Source: Natrinema zhouii (GTDB lineage Archaea; Halobacteriota; Halobacteria; Halobacteriales; Natrialbaceae). From it: a stretch of 64,000 nt of DNA. Of the stretch, positions 52,534 through 62,059 are shown in pieces. The first letter of the stretch is position 1, and the number at the start of each line of letters is the position of its first letter. Where the stretch lies: positions 2,480,001-2,544,000 of the forward strand of contig NZ_CP059154.1 in the NCBI RefSeq assembly GCF_013456555.2, given 5' to 3'. Under the pieces are notes generated by a model. The model saw only the letters and a program-made list of their open reading frames with translations. It was not told the origin of the DNA and did no database searches. The position numbers and the translations under genes were made by a program.

Positions 52534-52854
52534 ATGGTCCTCACATACGTTCTCGTCGCTGTTCTCGCAATCGCGGGATATGAAGCCGTCCGGCGGATGT
52601 ACACCGGCAGTGAGACGGAAGCTGCAGCGCAGTTCGCTCGTGCCGCTATTGTGATCGCGTTGTTCATCGTAACGATACCGCTCGGTATGCTGCTCGGGAT
52701 GCTTACGGTTTCAGCGCTGGCCGAAAACCTCGCGATTGGGCTCGTCATGCTAGCTGGCTCGGCCACAGTCGTCGCAGTGATCGGACTTGGTCTCTATATC
52801 GTTGCTGAAGGAGAGATGCCTGCAGTTCTCAAACGGTATTCGATAGCGCGATAA
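52534..52854 (+). CDS. Small membrane protein, three helices
   Basis: 106 residues. Helices at about 3-18, 38-60 and 66-90; a short polar loop holds YTGSETEAAAQFARAA. No family is recognised. An AT-rich promoter (AATATTATCATATATCG, about 52502-52518) lies about 25 bases upstream. Starts after the dispersed repeat copy 2. Codons are less GC-rich than in core genes. Confidence 0.68.
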   Translation: MVLTYVLVAVLAIAGYEAVRRMYTGSETEAAAQFARAAIVIALFIVTIPLGMLLGMLTVSALAENLAIGLVMLAGSATVVAVIGLGLYIVAEGEMPAVLKRYSIAR

Positions 52855-52906
52855 GACTCATACTGGCGATCAATTGTATCGGCGGGCCGTCCGAGTACCA
52901 CCCTCC

Positions 52907-53089
52907 TTACTCCAGAACGAGAGTAAGCGCACTACCGAATACCGCCAATAGAACGAACGTCACCGCAACTTGACTTACTGTACCGAGTGTGAGCAAATCA
53001 GCTGCGAGAACACCGAGCAAGACGGCGACACTCAGTGTGACAGCGGATATCCAGTTCGGGAGGGATCCCGTTGCGGTAGACTCGTTCAT
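52907..53089 (-). CDS. Small two-helix membrane protein
   Basis: 60 residues from ATG 53089 (MNESTATGSLPNWISAV...). Two membrane segments, about 11-32 and 37-58, with a short turn (LTLGTVSQVA). No family recognised. Base composition is less GC-rich than its neighbours. It converges with the three-helix protein at 52534-52854, so the pair may be a small accessory insert between mfnA and metG. Confidence 0.6.
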   Translation of the reverse strand: MNESTATGSLPNWISAVTLSVAVLLGVLAADLLTLGTVSQVAVTFVLLAVFGSALTLVLE

Positions 53090-53266
53090 GACCACTTCTC
53101 GAAATAGATTTCGTCGTGACGGCACAAATACCTTTGGTGAATGAAACGTTTATCGCTCGGCGGCGTGTCGGCCCACGTCGGGTGACCGTTCGCTGAAACG
53201 AGAACGGCCGCCGACCGGACGATCGAAACCGGCGGGTTTTACGCCCGCGAGCGCAACGTGACGACC

Positions 53267-55423
53267 ATGAGCCACGACGAGTTTCCGACGGACGAACCCG
53301 CCGTCGTAACCTGCGGGTTGCCCTACGCCAACGGCGACCTGCACATCGGTCACCTGCGGGGGTACATCGGCGCGGACGCGTTCAATCGCGCGCTCGAGAC
53401 GCTGGGCCAGAAGTCGATCTACGTCTGCGGATCGGACATGCACGGGACGCCGGTCGCCGTCAACGCCGAGCAGCAGGGCGTCGACCCGGAAGACTTTGCC
53501 ATTGAATGGCACGAACAGTACGAGGAGACGTTCCCGAAGTTCAACGTCGACTTCGACAACTACGGCCACACCCACGACGAGACGAACACCGAACTCACTC
53601 AGGAGATTGTCCACACGCTGGACGACGAGGGCTACATCTACGAGAAGGAGATTCAGGTCGCCTACGACCCCGAGGCCGACCAGTACCTCCCCGACCGCTA
53701 CGTCGAGGGGACCTGTCCCTACTGCGGCGCGAAGGCCCGCGGCGACGAGTGTGACGAGGGCTGCCAGCGCCACTTAGAGCCGGGCGAAGTCGAAGACCCG
53801 ACGAGCACGATCACGGGCAACCCCGCGGAATACCGCCACCGGACCCACAAGTTCTTCGAGGTCTCCGAGTTCACCGACTTCCTCACCGAGTTCCTGGACG
53901 GGCTCGAGGGAACGTCGAACGCGCGCAACCAGCCCCGACAGTGGATCGAGGACGGTCTGCAGGACTGGTGTATCACGCGGGATATGGACTGGGGGATCGA
54001 CTACCCCGACAGCGGTGCTCCGGAGGAGCACCGAGGCGAAGGCGGCGAAGCCGCCGAAGCGGACGGCGACGACCTCGTCCTCTACGTCTGGGTCGACGCC
54101 CCGATCGAGTACATCTCGAGCACGAAGCAGTACTCCGAGCGCGTCGGCGCGGACGAGTACGACTGGGAGCAGGTCTGGAAGGGAGACGGCGAGATCATGC
54201 ACGTCATCGGCCGGGACATCATCCAGCACCACGCGATCTTCTGGCCGGCGATGCTCGAGGGCGCGGGCTACAACAAGCCGCGCGGAATCGCCGCGACCGG
54301 CTTCATCACGATCAACGGGAAGGGGCTCTCGACGAGCCGCAATCGGGCGATCTGGGCCAAGGAGTACCTCGAGGAGGGGTTCCATCCCGACCTGCTGCGG
54401 TACTACCTGACGACGACCGGCGGCCTCCAGCAGGACGTCGACTTCTCCTGGGACGCCTTCCAGGAGAAAGTCAACGGCGAACTCGTGGGTACCGTGGGCA
54501 ACTTCTGGTACCGATCGCTGCTCTTCGCCTACCGCAACTACGAGGGAACGCCAGAGGCGGACGTCTCCGAGGAAGTTCAGGAGCGCATCGAGGGAGCCAT
54601 CGGCGACGTGCTCGAGAGCGTCAACGACTACTCCATGCGCGGGGTCGGTCAGGCCGCGACGCAACTCGCTCAGTTCGGCAACGAGTACATCCAGCGCAAC
54701 GAGCCCTGGAAACTCACCGATGACGAGCCCGAAAAGGCTGCACAGGTCATTCGCGACTGTGTCCAGCTCGCCAAGGCCGTCGGCGTCCTCCTCGAGCCGA
54801 TCACCCCCGACAAATCGCAGGACCTCTGGGAGCAGATCGGCGAGGACGGCGATATCGCGGACGCCCACCTCGAGGACGCGCTCGAGGCCCCGCCGCGGAG
54901 CTTCGACGAACCGGGCGAACTCTTCGAGAAGATCGAGGACGACCGCGTCGAGGAACTGACCGAAAAGCTCGAGGAGCGCGTCGACGCGGCCTCGGATGGC
55001 GACGATGAGACGGACGACGATGCGGACGAAACCGAAAGCGACGACACCGCAGGGGACGAATCCGGCAGTATGGCTGATACCGACGACCTCGAGGCGCTGG
55101 CCGACGAGCGGATCGGGTTCGACGACTTCCAGGAACTCGACATCCGCGTCGGCCGAATCGAAACTGCCGAGGGAATCGAGGGTGCGGACGACCTCGCGCG
55201 TCTCGAGGTCGACATCGGCTTCGAGACGCGACAGATCGTCGCGGGAATCAAGCAACTCCACGACCTCAAGGAACTGCCGGGAACGAAGTGCGTGCTGCTC
55301 GCGAACATGGAGCCCGCGGAGCTGTTCGGCGTCGAATCCAACGGCATGATCCTCGCGGCCGGCGAGGAAGCGGACCTGCTGACGACCCACGGCGACGCCG
55401 CCGTCGGCGAGAAGATCAAGTAG
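53267..55423 (+). CDS. metG: Methionine-tRNA ligase
   Basis: 718 residues from ATG 53267; GTG 53258 is a less likely start. Class I motifs: PYANGDLHIGHLRGY (HIGH) and GKGLSTSRNRAI (KMSKS counterpart). The zinc knuckle CPYCGAKARGDECDEGCQRH lies at about 148-167. The anticodon-binding helical domain follows. A run of Asp/Glu (about 580-605) then links to a C-terminal tRNA-binding OB-fold (FDDFQELDIRVGRIE...MEPAELFGVESNGMILAA). The linker is a halophilic feature. Confidence 0.96.
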   Translation: MSHDEFPTDEPAVVTCGLPYANGDLHIGHLRGYIGADAFNRALETLGQKSIYVCGSDMHGTPVAVNAEQQGVDPEDFAIEWHEQYEETFPKFNVDFDNYGHTHDETNTELTQEIVHTLDDEGYIYEKEIQVAYDPEADQYLPDRYVEGTCPYCGAKARGDECDEGCQRHLEPGEVEDPTSTITGNPAEYRHRTHKFFEVSEFTDFLTEFLDGLEGTSNARNQPRQWIEDGLQDWCITRDMDWGIDYPDSGAPEEHRGEGGEAAEADGDDLVLYVWVDAPIEYISSTKQYSERVGADEYDWEQVWKGDGEIMHVIGRDIIQHHAIFWPAMLEGAGYNKPRGIAATGFITINGKGLSTSRNRAIWAKEYLEEGFHPDLLRYYLTTTGGLQQDVDFSWDAFQEKVNGELVGTVGNFWYRSLLFAYRNYEGTPEADVSEEVQERIEGAIGDVLESVNDYSMRGVGQAATQLAQFGNEYIQRNEPWKLTDDEPEKAAQVIRDCVQLAKAVGVLLEPITPDKSQDLWEQIGEDGDIADAHLEDALEAPPRSFDEPGELFEKIEDDRVEELTEKLEERVDAASDGDDETDDDADETESDDTAGDESGSMADTDDLEALADERIGFDDFQELDIRVGRIETAEGIEGADDLARLEVDIGFETRQIVAGIKQLHDLKELPGTKCVLLANMEPAELFGVESNGMILAAGEEADLLTTHGDAAVGEKIK

Positions 55424-55569
55424 GACCCTCGAGGCCCGAACGGTCGACCTGTTTTCGAAGGTATTGGACTGCCATTCGCGTTCCAAACGCCGAGAGACTC
55501 ACCGACAGGACCCACGAATGTCAATTGGGCTCAAATACTACTATAACGGATGCTATCCATTGATACCAT

Positions 55570-55740
55570 ATGGCACAGAGTGACAGCAGCGTATGGGAGT
55601 CCGTCAGGACGAGTACGCGGTCAAACTGGCTCATGCAGGTGCCGAAAACCCCCGAGTCAGCGGAGGTGCGGGCATTACTGGTGATCGCACTGTCGCTCTT
55701 TTTACTCATGACGTTAGGGAACCTCGTCGGACTCTGGTGA
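55570..55740 (+). CDS. 56-residue small membrane protein
   Basis: ATG 55570, TGA 55738-55740. N-terminal polar half (MAQSDSSVWESVRTS...) and PKTPESAEVR lead into a single C-terminal helix, ALLVIALSLFLLMTLGNLVGLW. Codon use and a TATA-like ACTACTATAACGG about 25 bases upstream support it. It resembles tail-anchored haloarchaeal miniproteins; no function known. It is convergent with the GYD-domain gene (24-base gap). Confidence 0.65.
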   Translation: MAQSDSSVWESVRTSTRSNWLMQVPKTPESAEVRALLVIALSLFLLMTLGNLVGLW

Positions 55741-55764
55741 GTGACGACCGACGGGCGATTCCCG

Positions 55765-56052
55765 TCAGACCTCGTCGACCAGATTCGAGAAGTCCTCCGT
55801 GTCGACGATTTCCATCGTCTTCCCCTCGAGACCGTGTCGATAGAGCGTCAGCGCCGACTTGAACGCCGCCTCGTTGTCGTCGGTTTCGAAGATGACGAGG
55901 AAATCGCACTCACCGAGAGCGGCGTAGGAATCGCGGAGTTCCGCACCGTGCTCCTCGAATTCCGTCCGAATTTCGCCCCAGATCGTCGCGAGCTCCTGTG
56001 CGTTCTGAACGTCCCGGTCGGCGAGATCGACGAGCGTGGCGTAGGTGGGCAT
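55765..56052 (-). CDS. GYD domain protein
   Basis: 95 residues. MPTYATLVDLADRDVQNAQEL starts the ferredoxin-like (alpha+beta) GYD domain, with AALGECDFLVIFETDDNEAAFKSALTL (the GYD-equivalent is G-E-C-D here) and an EIVDTEDF end. Function unknown; members often form dimers or trimers and may bind nucleotides or small ligands. ATG 56052 is the family start. Divergent from pyk. Confidence 0.88.
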   Translation of the reverse strand: MPTYATLVDLADRDVQNAQELATIWGEIRTEFEEHGAELRDSYAALGECDFLVIFETDDNEAAFKSALTLYRHGLEGKTMEIVDTEDFSNLVDEV

Positions 56053-56185
56053 GTCGATTCGGAGGGGTGATCCGCGGAAAACGGTTGGCGTGGCAAACGA
56101 CGGGATCGATGGCGAGTCGTCGAGACTGCAACTCGAACGCGAGTAAGCAACCATCTTTTAGGCGATGGTGGCGCTAATGTCCGAC

Positions 56186-57961
56186 ATGAGAAACGCGAAG
56201 ATCGTCTGTACGCTGGGGCCGGCGTCGAACGACCGGGAGACGATACGAGAACTCGCCGCGACCGGGATGTCCGTCGCGCGGCTGAACGCGAGCCACGGCA
56301 ATCGAGCGGATCGGGCCGACCTGATCGACCGCGTCCGTGCGGTCGACGAGGAGCGAACGGACCCCGTCGCGATCATGCTCGATACGAAGGGCCCGGAGAT
56401 CCGGACCGCGCCGCTGTCCGACGACGAGACCGTGACCCTCGAGACCGGCTCGGAAATCCGATTCGTCGAGGGCGAGGAGGCGACGCCGGACGTGGTCGGC
56501 CTCTCGGTGTCGATCGACGCCGTCGAACCCGGGGATCGAATCCTGCTCGCCGACGGACTGATCGAAACGACCGTTCTGGGTCGCGAGGAGCGGGGAGACC
56601 GCGAGAGCGACGCCATTCGTGCACGAGTCGACACCGGCGGTGAACTGGGCGGCCGCAAGGGCGTCAACATTCCCGGCGTCGAACTCGAACTCGACGTCGT
56701 CACGGAGAAAGACCGACGGGACCTCGAGCTGGCCGCCGAGATGGGCGTCGACTTCGTCGCGGCGAGTTTCGTCCGGGATGCCGAGGACGTCTACGAGGTC
56801 GGCGAGGTGCTGGAGGAGCACGGCGCGGATATCCCCATCATCGCGAAGATCGAGCGCGCCGGCGCGGTCGAAAATCTGGACGAGATCATCGACGCGGCCT
56901 ACGGCGTAATGGTCGCGCGCGGCGACCTCGGGGTCGAGTGCCCGATGGAGGACGTCCCGATGATCCAGAAACGGATCATCCGAAAGTGTCGCGAGGCGGG
57001 CCGGCCGGTCATCACCGCGACGGAGATGCTCGACTCGATGGTTCACGCCCGCCGGCCGACGCGCGCGGAGGCCTCGGACGTCGCCAACGCCGTCCTCGAC
57101 GGCACCGACGGGGTCATGCTGTCGGCCGAGACGGCGGTCGGCGATCACCCCGTCGCCGTCGTCGACGCGATGGACAGCATCGTCCGCGAGGTCGAAGGCT
57201 CCGGGGAGTACGCGGAGTTGCTCGAGCAGCGGGTTCCCGCCGCCGGCGAGGCGCGGACGGACGCGCTGGCCCGGTCGGCGCGCTTCCTGGCGCGAGACAT
57301 CGGCGCGGACGCGGTCGTCGCCGCGACGGAGTCCGGCTACACCGCGCTGAAGACGGCGAAGTACCGCCCCGGCGTGCCGGTCGTCGCCTCGACGCCGAAC
57401 CAGGCGGTCCGCCGCCAACTCGCGCTGACGTGGGGCGTGACGCCGCTGTATGCGCCCGTCTCGGATCAGGGCGCCGACGCCGTCGTCGAGAAGGCGGTCC
57501 AGGCCGCACTGGACGCCGGCGTCGCCGAGAGCGGCGACACGGTCGTCGTCCTCTGTGGCATGATGACCGATCTCGAGGGGGCGAACACGACGAACATGCT
57601 GAAGGTCCACGTTGCCGCCGACGCGCTGACGACGGGACAGGTCGTCGTCGAGGGCCGAGCGACCGGGCCGATCGTTCGCCTGTCGGACGGCGATCTGTCG
57701 GACGTGCCCGAGGGAGCAATTCTCGTCCTCCCCGCGGCGTTCGACGAGGAGTTCACGGGTGAGACGGATCGGATCGCCGGCATCGTCAACGCCGAGCGAG
57801 GAATGACCGGCTATCCGGCGCTGGTCGCACGCGAACTGGGGATTCCGATGATCAGCGATGCGGACGTCGCAAAGCTCCGGGGCGGCGAGACGGTCACCGT
57901 CGACGCCGAACGCGGCGTCGTCTACGGCGGGGACATCGGTGACCAGCCCCAACGGCCCTGA
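56186..57961 (+). CDS. pyk: Pyruvate kinase with extra C-terminal phosphotransfer-like domain
   Basis: About 591 residues. MRNAKIVCTLGPAS starts the chain; substrate and metal motifs MLDTKGPEIRTA, IIAKIERAGAVENLDEII, VARGDLGVE and MLDSMVHARRPTRAEASDVANAVLDGTDGVMLS follow. The usual C-terminal domain is succeeded by a PEP-utilising (phosphohistidine-type) module at about 480-585. There the T-S-H signature is T-G-Y, so the phosphorylatable His is missing. ATG 56186 is about 28 bases after a TATA-like CTTTTAGG; 56177 is an alternative. Confidence 0.95.
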   Translation: MRNAKIVCTLGPASNDRETIRELAATGMSVARLNASHGNRADRADLIDRVRAVDEERTDPVAIMLDTKGPEIRTAPLSDDETVTLETGSEIRFVEGEEATPDVVGLSVSIDAVEPGDRILLADGLIETTVLGREERGDRESDAIRARVDTGGELGGRKGVNIPGVELELDVVTEKDRRDLELAAEMGVDFVAASFVRDAEDVYEVGEVLEEHGADIPIIAKIERAGAVENLDEIIDAAYGVMVARGDLGVECPMEDVPMIQKRIIRKCREAGRPVITATEMLDSMVHARRPTRAEASDVANAVLDGTDGVMLSAETAVGDHPVAVVDAMDSIVREVEGSGEYAELLEQRVPAAGEARTDALARSARFLARDIGADAVVAATESGYTALKTAKYRPGVPVVASTPNQAVRRQLALTWGVTPLYAPVSDQGADAVVEKAVQAALDAGVAESGDTVVVLCGMMTDLEGANTTNMLKVHVAADALTTGQVVVEGRATGPIVRLSDGDLSDVPEGAILVLPAAFDEEFTGETDRIAGIVNAERGMTGYPALVARELGIPMISDADVAKLRGGETVTVDAERGVVYGGDIGDQPQRP

Positions 57962-58026
57962 ACCAACTCGGTCGTGATCGACGGTCGGACCGCGGCTTTT
58001 TGACGACCGGACCAATACGGACGAGT

Positions 58027-58359
58027 ATGAGCGACGAACCGTCCGGGAGCGACGACGAGTGGGGCGCGTCCGACGACGAATGGGGTGACCCCGATCGGCT
58101 CGACCGACCGAACGACGGCGATCAGACGGACCGAGACGACCGCGATGAGGGATGGGACCGTATCCCCATCGACCTCTCCGGGAGCGACGATCGAGACGCC
58201 GACGAAGACGAGGCGACCGAGGACGACGAATACGGGCCCGAAGCGAGTTCGACGCCGATCGAGGGCGGCAATCCGGACCTCGAGAACGCGCTGTTCGTGC
58301 TCCTGGGTGCGGTCGCGATGATGCTCGTCATCGCCCGGCTCGTGATGATCCTGGTCTGA
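58027..58359 (+). CDS. Acidic tail-anchored membrane protein
   Basis: 110 residues. About 75 residues of Asp/Glu/Ser-rich sequence (SDDEWGASDDEWGD etc.), then a C-terminal membrane helix ALFVLLGAVAMMLVIARLVMILV. It is probably inserted tail-first with the acidic part in the cytoplasm. The family (DUF7312-like, from memory) is haloarchaeal; function unknown. It is between pyk and nfeD on the same strand. Confidence 0.72.
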   Translation: MSDEPSGSDDEWGASDDEWGDPDRLDRPNDGDQTDRDDRDEGWDRIPIDLSGSDDRDADEDEATEDDEYGPEASSTPIEGGNPDLENALFVLLGAVAMMLVIARLVMILV

Positions 58360-58497
58360 CGAGCCCGTTCCGGTGAGCGGTCGCCGAGCGTAGGGATGCT
58401 GTTTTGACCCTGAAACCGGAGGCCGCCCCTCCCTGTCTCGAAAATCACTCTTGAAACACGGTAAACATTTAATCGGGACAAGCCCCAACCCCCGCAC

Positions 58498-59163
58498 ATG
58501 GTCGAATCTCTCGTCGGGAATATACCGCTGTTGTTGCTGGTCGCGGGACTCGTGTTGATGGTCCTCGAGGCCCTCTCACCGGGCGCACACCTCATTGTCA
58601 TCGGGATCGCGCTGGTCGGGGCGGGACTCGTCGGGATTCTCTTCCCGCCCGCGGCGAACGTGCTCGTGCTGGCGGGGCTGACGCTCGCGATCGGGCTCGC
58701 CGCTGCATACGTCTATCGGGAGTTCGACTTCTACGGCGGGAAAGGGAGCGGTCGAACGACGGATTCGGACTCGCTCTCCGGGCGGACGGGCTACGTCACC
58801 GAGACCGTCACGACCCGGAGCGGCGAAGTCAAACTCGACGAGGGCGGGTTCGCCCCCTACTACAGCGCGCGGACGACCGACGGCACGATCGAGGAGGGCG
58901 AGGAGGTCATCGTCCTCGACCCGGGTGGCGGGAACGTACTCACCGTCGAATCCATCGGTGCGATCAGCGAGGACGAGATCGATCGAGCGCTCGCACGGGA
59001 GGCGGCGTCCGAACCCGACGATGGAGCGAGTCCCGACGAAACCGGCAGCGTCAGCGACGAACCGATGGGGGAAACGATGGTGGACGATATCGACGCGCCG
59101 GTCTCTGAATCCGACGCGGACGACGACTCGGTCTCCGAAACGGAGACCGAGCAGTCGGGATAG
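58498..59163 (+). CDS. NfeD family membrane protein
   Basis: 221 residues. Four N-terminal hydrophobic segments (about 5-25, 28-45, 50-66, 68-82), then an NfeD OB-fold (GRTGYVTETVTTRSGEVKLDEGGFAPYYSART and GEEVIVLDPGGGNVLTVESI). An acidic Glu/Asp tail of about 50 residues follows. NfeD proteins partner with SPFH proteins to organise membrane microdomains, and the SPFH gene follows 72 bases on. A TATA-like AACATTTAATCGG precedes the start. Confidence 0.92.
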   Translation: MVESLVGNIPLLLLVAGLVLMVLEALSPGAHLIVIGIALVGAGLVGILFPPAANVLVLAGLTLAIGLAAAYVYREFDFYGGKGSGRTTDSDSLSGRTGYVTETVTTRSGEVKLDEGGFAPYYSARTTDGTIEEGEEVIVLDPGGGNVLTVESIGAISEDEIDRALAREAASEPDDGASPDETGSVSDEPMGETMVDDIDAPVSESDADDDSVSETETEQSG

Positions 59164-59235
59164 ACAGTGCGACCGAATCGCATATGTCGATGAAATAAGG
59201 GAACGCTTTTCTCCCCACCCCCGTAATTCCGGGAC

Positions 59236-60417
59236 ATGGTGGTACCACTGGTTCCAATGCAGACCGCCGGCGCTGCCCTGTTAGTCGTCGGTGCCCTCGT
59301 CCTCGTCGTCGTTATCGCCGCCTTGCTCAGCGCGATCGAAATCGTCGACGCCTACGAGAAACGCGCGCTGACCGTCTTCGGCGAGTACCGCAAGCTGCTC
59401 GAACCGGGGATCAATTTCGTCCCGCCGTTCGTCTCGAACACGTACGCGTTCGACATGCGAACGCAGACGCTGGACGTGCCCCGACAGGAAGCGATCACGC
59501 GCGACAACTCGCCCGTGACGGCCGATGCCGTCGTCTACATCAAGGTGATGGACGCCAAGAAGGCGTTCCTGCAGGTCGACGACTACAAACGCGCCGTCTC
59601 GAACCTCGCCCAGACGACGCTGCGTGCCGTACTGGGTGACATGGAACTCGACGACACGCTGAACAAACGCCAGGAGATCAACGCCCGCATCCGCACTGAA
59701 CTCGACGAACCCACCGATGAGTGGGGGATCCGCGTCGAGTCGGTCGAGGTCCGCGAGGTCAACCCCTCGAAGGACGTCCAGCGCGCGATGGAGCAACAGA
59801 CCTCCGCCGAGCGAAAACGCCGCGCCATGATTCTCGAGGCCCAGGGTGAACGCCGCAGCGCCGTCGAGAAGGCCGAAGGTGACAAACAGAGCGAGATCAT
59901 CCGCGCACAGGGTGAAAAGCAGAGTCAGATCCTGGAAGCGCAGGGTGACTCGATCTCGACCGTGTTGCGTGCCCGCTCCGCCGAGTCGATGGGCGAACGT
60001 GCGATCATCGACAAGGGAATGGAGACGCTCGGCGACATCGGACAGGGCGAGTCGACGACGTTCGTCATGCCGCAAGAACTCACCTCGCTGGTCGGCCGCT
60101 ACGGCAAACACCTGTCGGGCAGCGACGTGGAAGGAGACGGGACGGACCTCGAGAGCCGCGAGTTCGACGACGAGACCCGCGAACTGATCGGGCTGGACGA
60201 TATCGCCGAGATCATTGGTGAGATCGACCAGGAAGCGGATATGGACGTCGAAGCGATGGAACAGGAAGCCCAGGCCATCAAGGAAGGAAAGGATCCGGCG
60301 AACATCACGGATCCCGACGAAGTCATCGAGGAGATGGATCAGGACTTCCAGAGCCAGGCCGACGGCGGCACCGATATGCCGGTCGACGAGTCGGACGAGT
60401 CGTCCACGAGCGACTGA
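59236..60417 (+). CDS. SPFH/Band 7 (stomatin-like) membrane protein
   Basis: 393 residues. One N-terminal membrane helix (ALLVVGALVLVVVIAALLSAI), then the SPFH core (EKRALTVFGEYRKLLEPGINFVPPFVSNTYAFDMRTQ, LDVPRQEAITRDNSPVTADAVVYIKV), and a coiled coil with repeated E-G-D-K-Q-S/A-Q-G units (about 215-245). An acidic helical tail ends it. These proteins oligomerise into membrane scaffolds. It forms an operon with nfeD. Confidence 0.94.
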   Translation: MVVPLVPMQTAGAALLVVGALVLVVVIAALLSAIEIVDAYEKRALTVFGEYRKLLEPGINFVPPFVSNTYAFDMRTQTLDVPRQEAITRDNSPVTADAVVYIKVMDAKKAFLQVDDYKRAVSNLAQTTLRAVLGDMELDDTLNKRQEINARIRTELDEPTDEWGIRVESVEVREVNPSKDVQRAMEQQTSAERKRRAMILEAQGERRSAVEKAEGDKQSEIIRAQGEKQSQILEAQGDSISTVLRARSAESMGERAIIDKGMETLGDIGQGESTTFVMPQELTSLVGRYGKHLSGSDVEGDGTDLESREFDDETRELIGLDDIAEIIGEIDQEADMDVEAMEQEAQAIKEGKDPANITDPDEVIEEMDQDFQSQADGGTDMPVDESDESSTSD

Positions 60418-60626
60418 GCGGCCGTCTGCCGGTCGAATGCTGTGCCGTGTGACGTGATTTTCCACCTTTCTTCGCTGACTCGTCCCCGGAACGCCCGATA
60501 CGTCGACGCAAACCGGTAACTACTGTGGTCTGGACTAACGTATTGGAAACCTAACTAGTAATATTCGATGAACAAAGCGGAGCGAAACCTGTTTTACGGG
60601 CGGCATCCTTGGAGACAGTAGGTAGT

Positions 60627-61244
60627 ATGACAAAACCCGATGGGGTCGACGACGACAAACGAGCGACCCTGCGCCGATTCGCCGCCCTCGGTGCCGCCTC
60701 CCCGCTGGTCGGACGGTCGGATTCAGCGGCGGCTGACACGGGTGAAAGCGACGCGCGCGATGCGATTGCGGGCTATCTCTCGACGACGCCCGGTGCCCAC
60801 TTCTCCAAAATCCGCGACGACCTGCGACTCGGCACCGGCGAAACCCAACACCACCTGCGCCGGCTCGAGGAACTCGACGCCATCGAGCGCTATCGAGACG
60901 GCGACTACAAGCGGTTCGTCACGGCCGGTCGGTTCGACGAGTTCGAGAAACGGGCGCTGGGATACCTCCGGCGGGAGACGCCCCGCGGGATGTTAATCGA
61001 ACTACTCTTGAACTCGAACACCACGGCCGGCGATCTCGCCGACGCGCTGGACGTCTCCCCGCCGACGGTAAGCAAGTACGCCGGCGAACTCGAGGAGACC
61101 GGACTCCTCTCGCGGGACGACGGCTACGCGGTCGAACAGCCCGAAACGGTGCTCGTACTGGTCGTCGGCCACGCGGATTCCTTCGGCGACCGTGCGCGGA
61201 CGCTCGCTCGAGACGCGGATCAGTTCCTCGAATATCAGGGCTAA
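60627..61244 (+). CDS. Double winged-helix regulator
   Basis: 205 residues from ATG 60627. First winged helix about 40-100 (GAHFSKIRDDLRLGTGETQHHLRRLEELDAIERYRDGDYKRFVTAGRFD), second about 115-170 (MLIELLLNSNTTAGDLADALDVSPPTVSKYAGELEETGLLSRDDGYAVEQ). The N-terminus has DDDKRATLRRFAALGAASPLVG, which looks like part of a Tat motif but has no membrane helix. A TATA-like AACTAGTAATATTCG lies some 70 bases upstream. Regulator of unknown targets. Confidence 0.88.
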   Translation: MTKPDGVDDDKRATLRRFAALGAASPLVGRSDSAAADTGESDARDAIAGYLSTTPGAHFSKIRDDLRLGTGETQHHLRRLEELDAIERYRDGDYKRFVTAGRFDEFEKRALGYLRRETPRGMLIELLLNSNTTAGDLADALDVSPPTVSKYAGELEETGLLSRDDGYAVEQPETVLVLVVGHADSFGDRARTLARDADQFLEYQG

Positions 61245-61283
61245 GTGGCTGTTACCCCACGGTAAGAACGTATTACTGCAATG

Positions 61284-61943
61284 TTACGGCGAGTCGCTCG
61301 ACTCCACCAGCGACAGGATCTCGGTCAGCGACTCGAGGTCGTGGGTCGCGTTCACCGACCGCTTGCGGTTATGAGGCCGCCGGAGGAACGCGGTCTCGAG
61401 GCCGGCCGCCCGGCCAGCGGTGATATCCTTTGGAGAGTCCCCGACGTAGATCCCCTCGGCGGCGCCGAGGTCGGCGAGTGCGTCCTCGATGTAGTAGGGA
61501 TCCGGCTTGCGCCGCTCGTAGCCCTCGAACGTCGGATCGCGCCCGCGAACGACGTCGAAGTCAAAGCCGGCGTACTCGGCGACGAATTCGGCGGTTTCCT
61601 GCCGATTGTTCGTGACGAGACCGATCGGAGTTCGCTCGCCCACCTCGCGAATCGCGTCGATATCGTCGTAGGTGCCGCGCTCGCCGGAGCGAAGGCGGTC
61701 GTGAGTGCCACCCGAGGCGTAGTGCTCCTTTAGTTCCCAGAACCGTGCGGGATCGATTCCGAGGTCGTCACAATGTGTCCGGATCCGTTCGTGCGCGTGA
61801 TCCCTGAAATCGCGGCGTTGTCTGGGAGTGGGGTCGACATCCAGCTCGGCGAGGGCCGTGTCAGCAGCATCGGCGTACACCTGCGGATCAGTTCGGGGTC
61901 CCTCGAGGATGACGCCGTCCATGTCGAACAGTACGACCGTCAT
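61284..61943 (-). CDS. HAD family hydrolase (phosphatase)
   Basis: 219 residues. HAD motifs: I VVLFDMDGVILEGPRTD (1-18, DxD at 6-8), II LVTNNRQ (T), III Lys in ERRKPDPYYIED, and IV YVGDSPKDITAGRAAGLETAFLRRP. The helical cap lies between motifs I and II. This is the phosphoglycolate phosphatase/GPH-like subfamily; the substrate cannot be read. Convergent with the regulator gene (39-base gap). Confidence 0.92.
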   Translation of the reverse strand: MTVVLFDMDGVILEGPRTDPQVYADAADTALAELDVDPTPRQRRDFRDHAHERIRTHCDDLGIDPARFWELKEHYASGGTHDRLRSGERGTYDDIDAIREVGERTPIGLVTNNRQETAEFVAEYAGFDFDVVRGRDPTFEGYERRKPDPYYIEDALADLGAAEGIYVGDSPKDITAGRAAGLETAFLRRPHNRKRSVNATHDLESLTEILSLVESSDSP

Positions 61944-62059
61944 TTATCGGGGGGAAGCAGTCGAGCGGAAAAGAGCGTTTGGTGTCGCCGCCAGCCGATG
62001 CTCGTCGGGTGTTACGATCGGTAAAACGAATATCCGCGGATCGTATCGTTGGAGTGACG

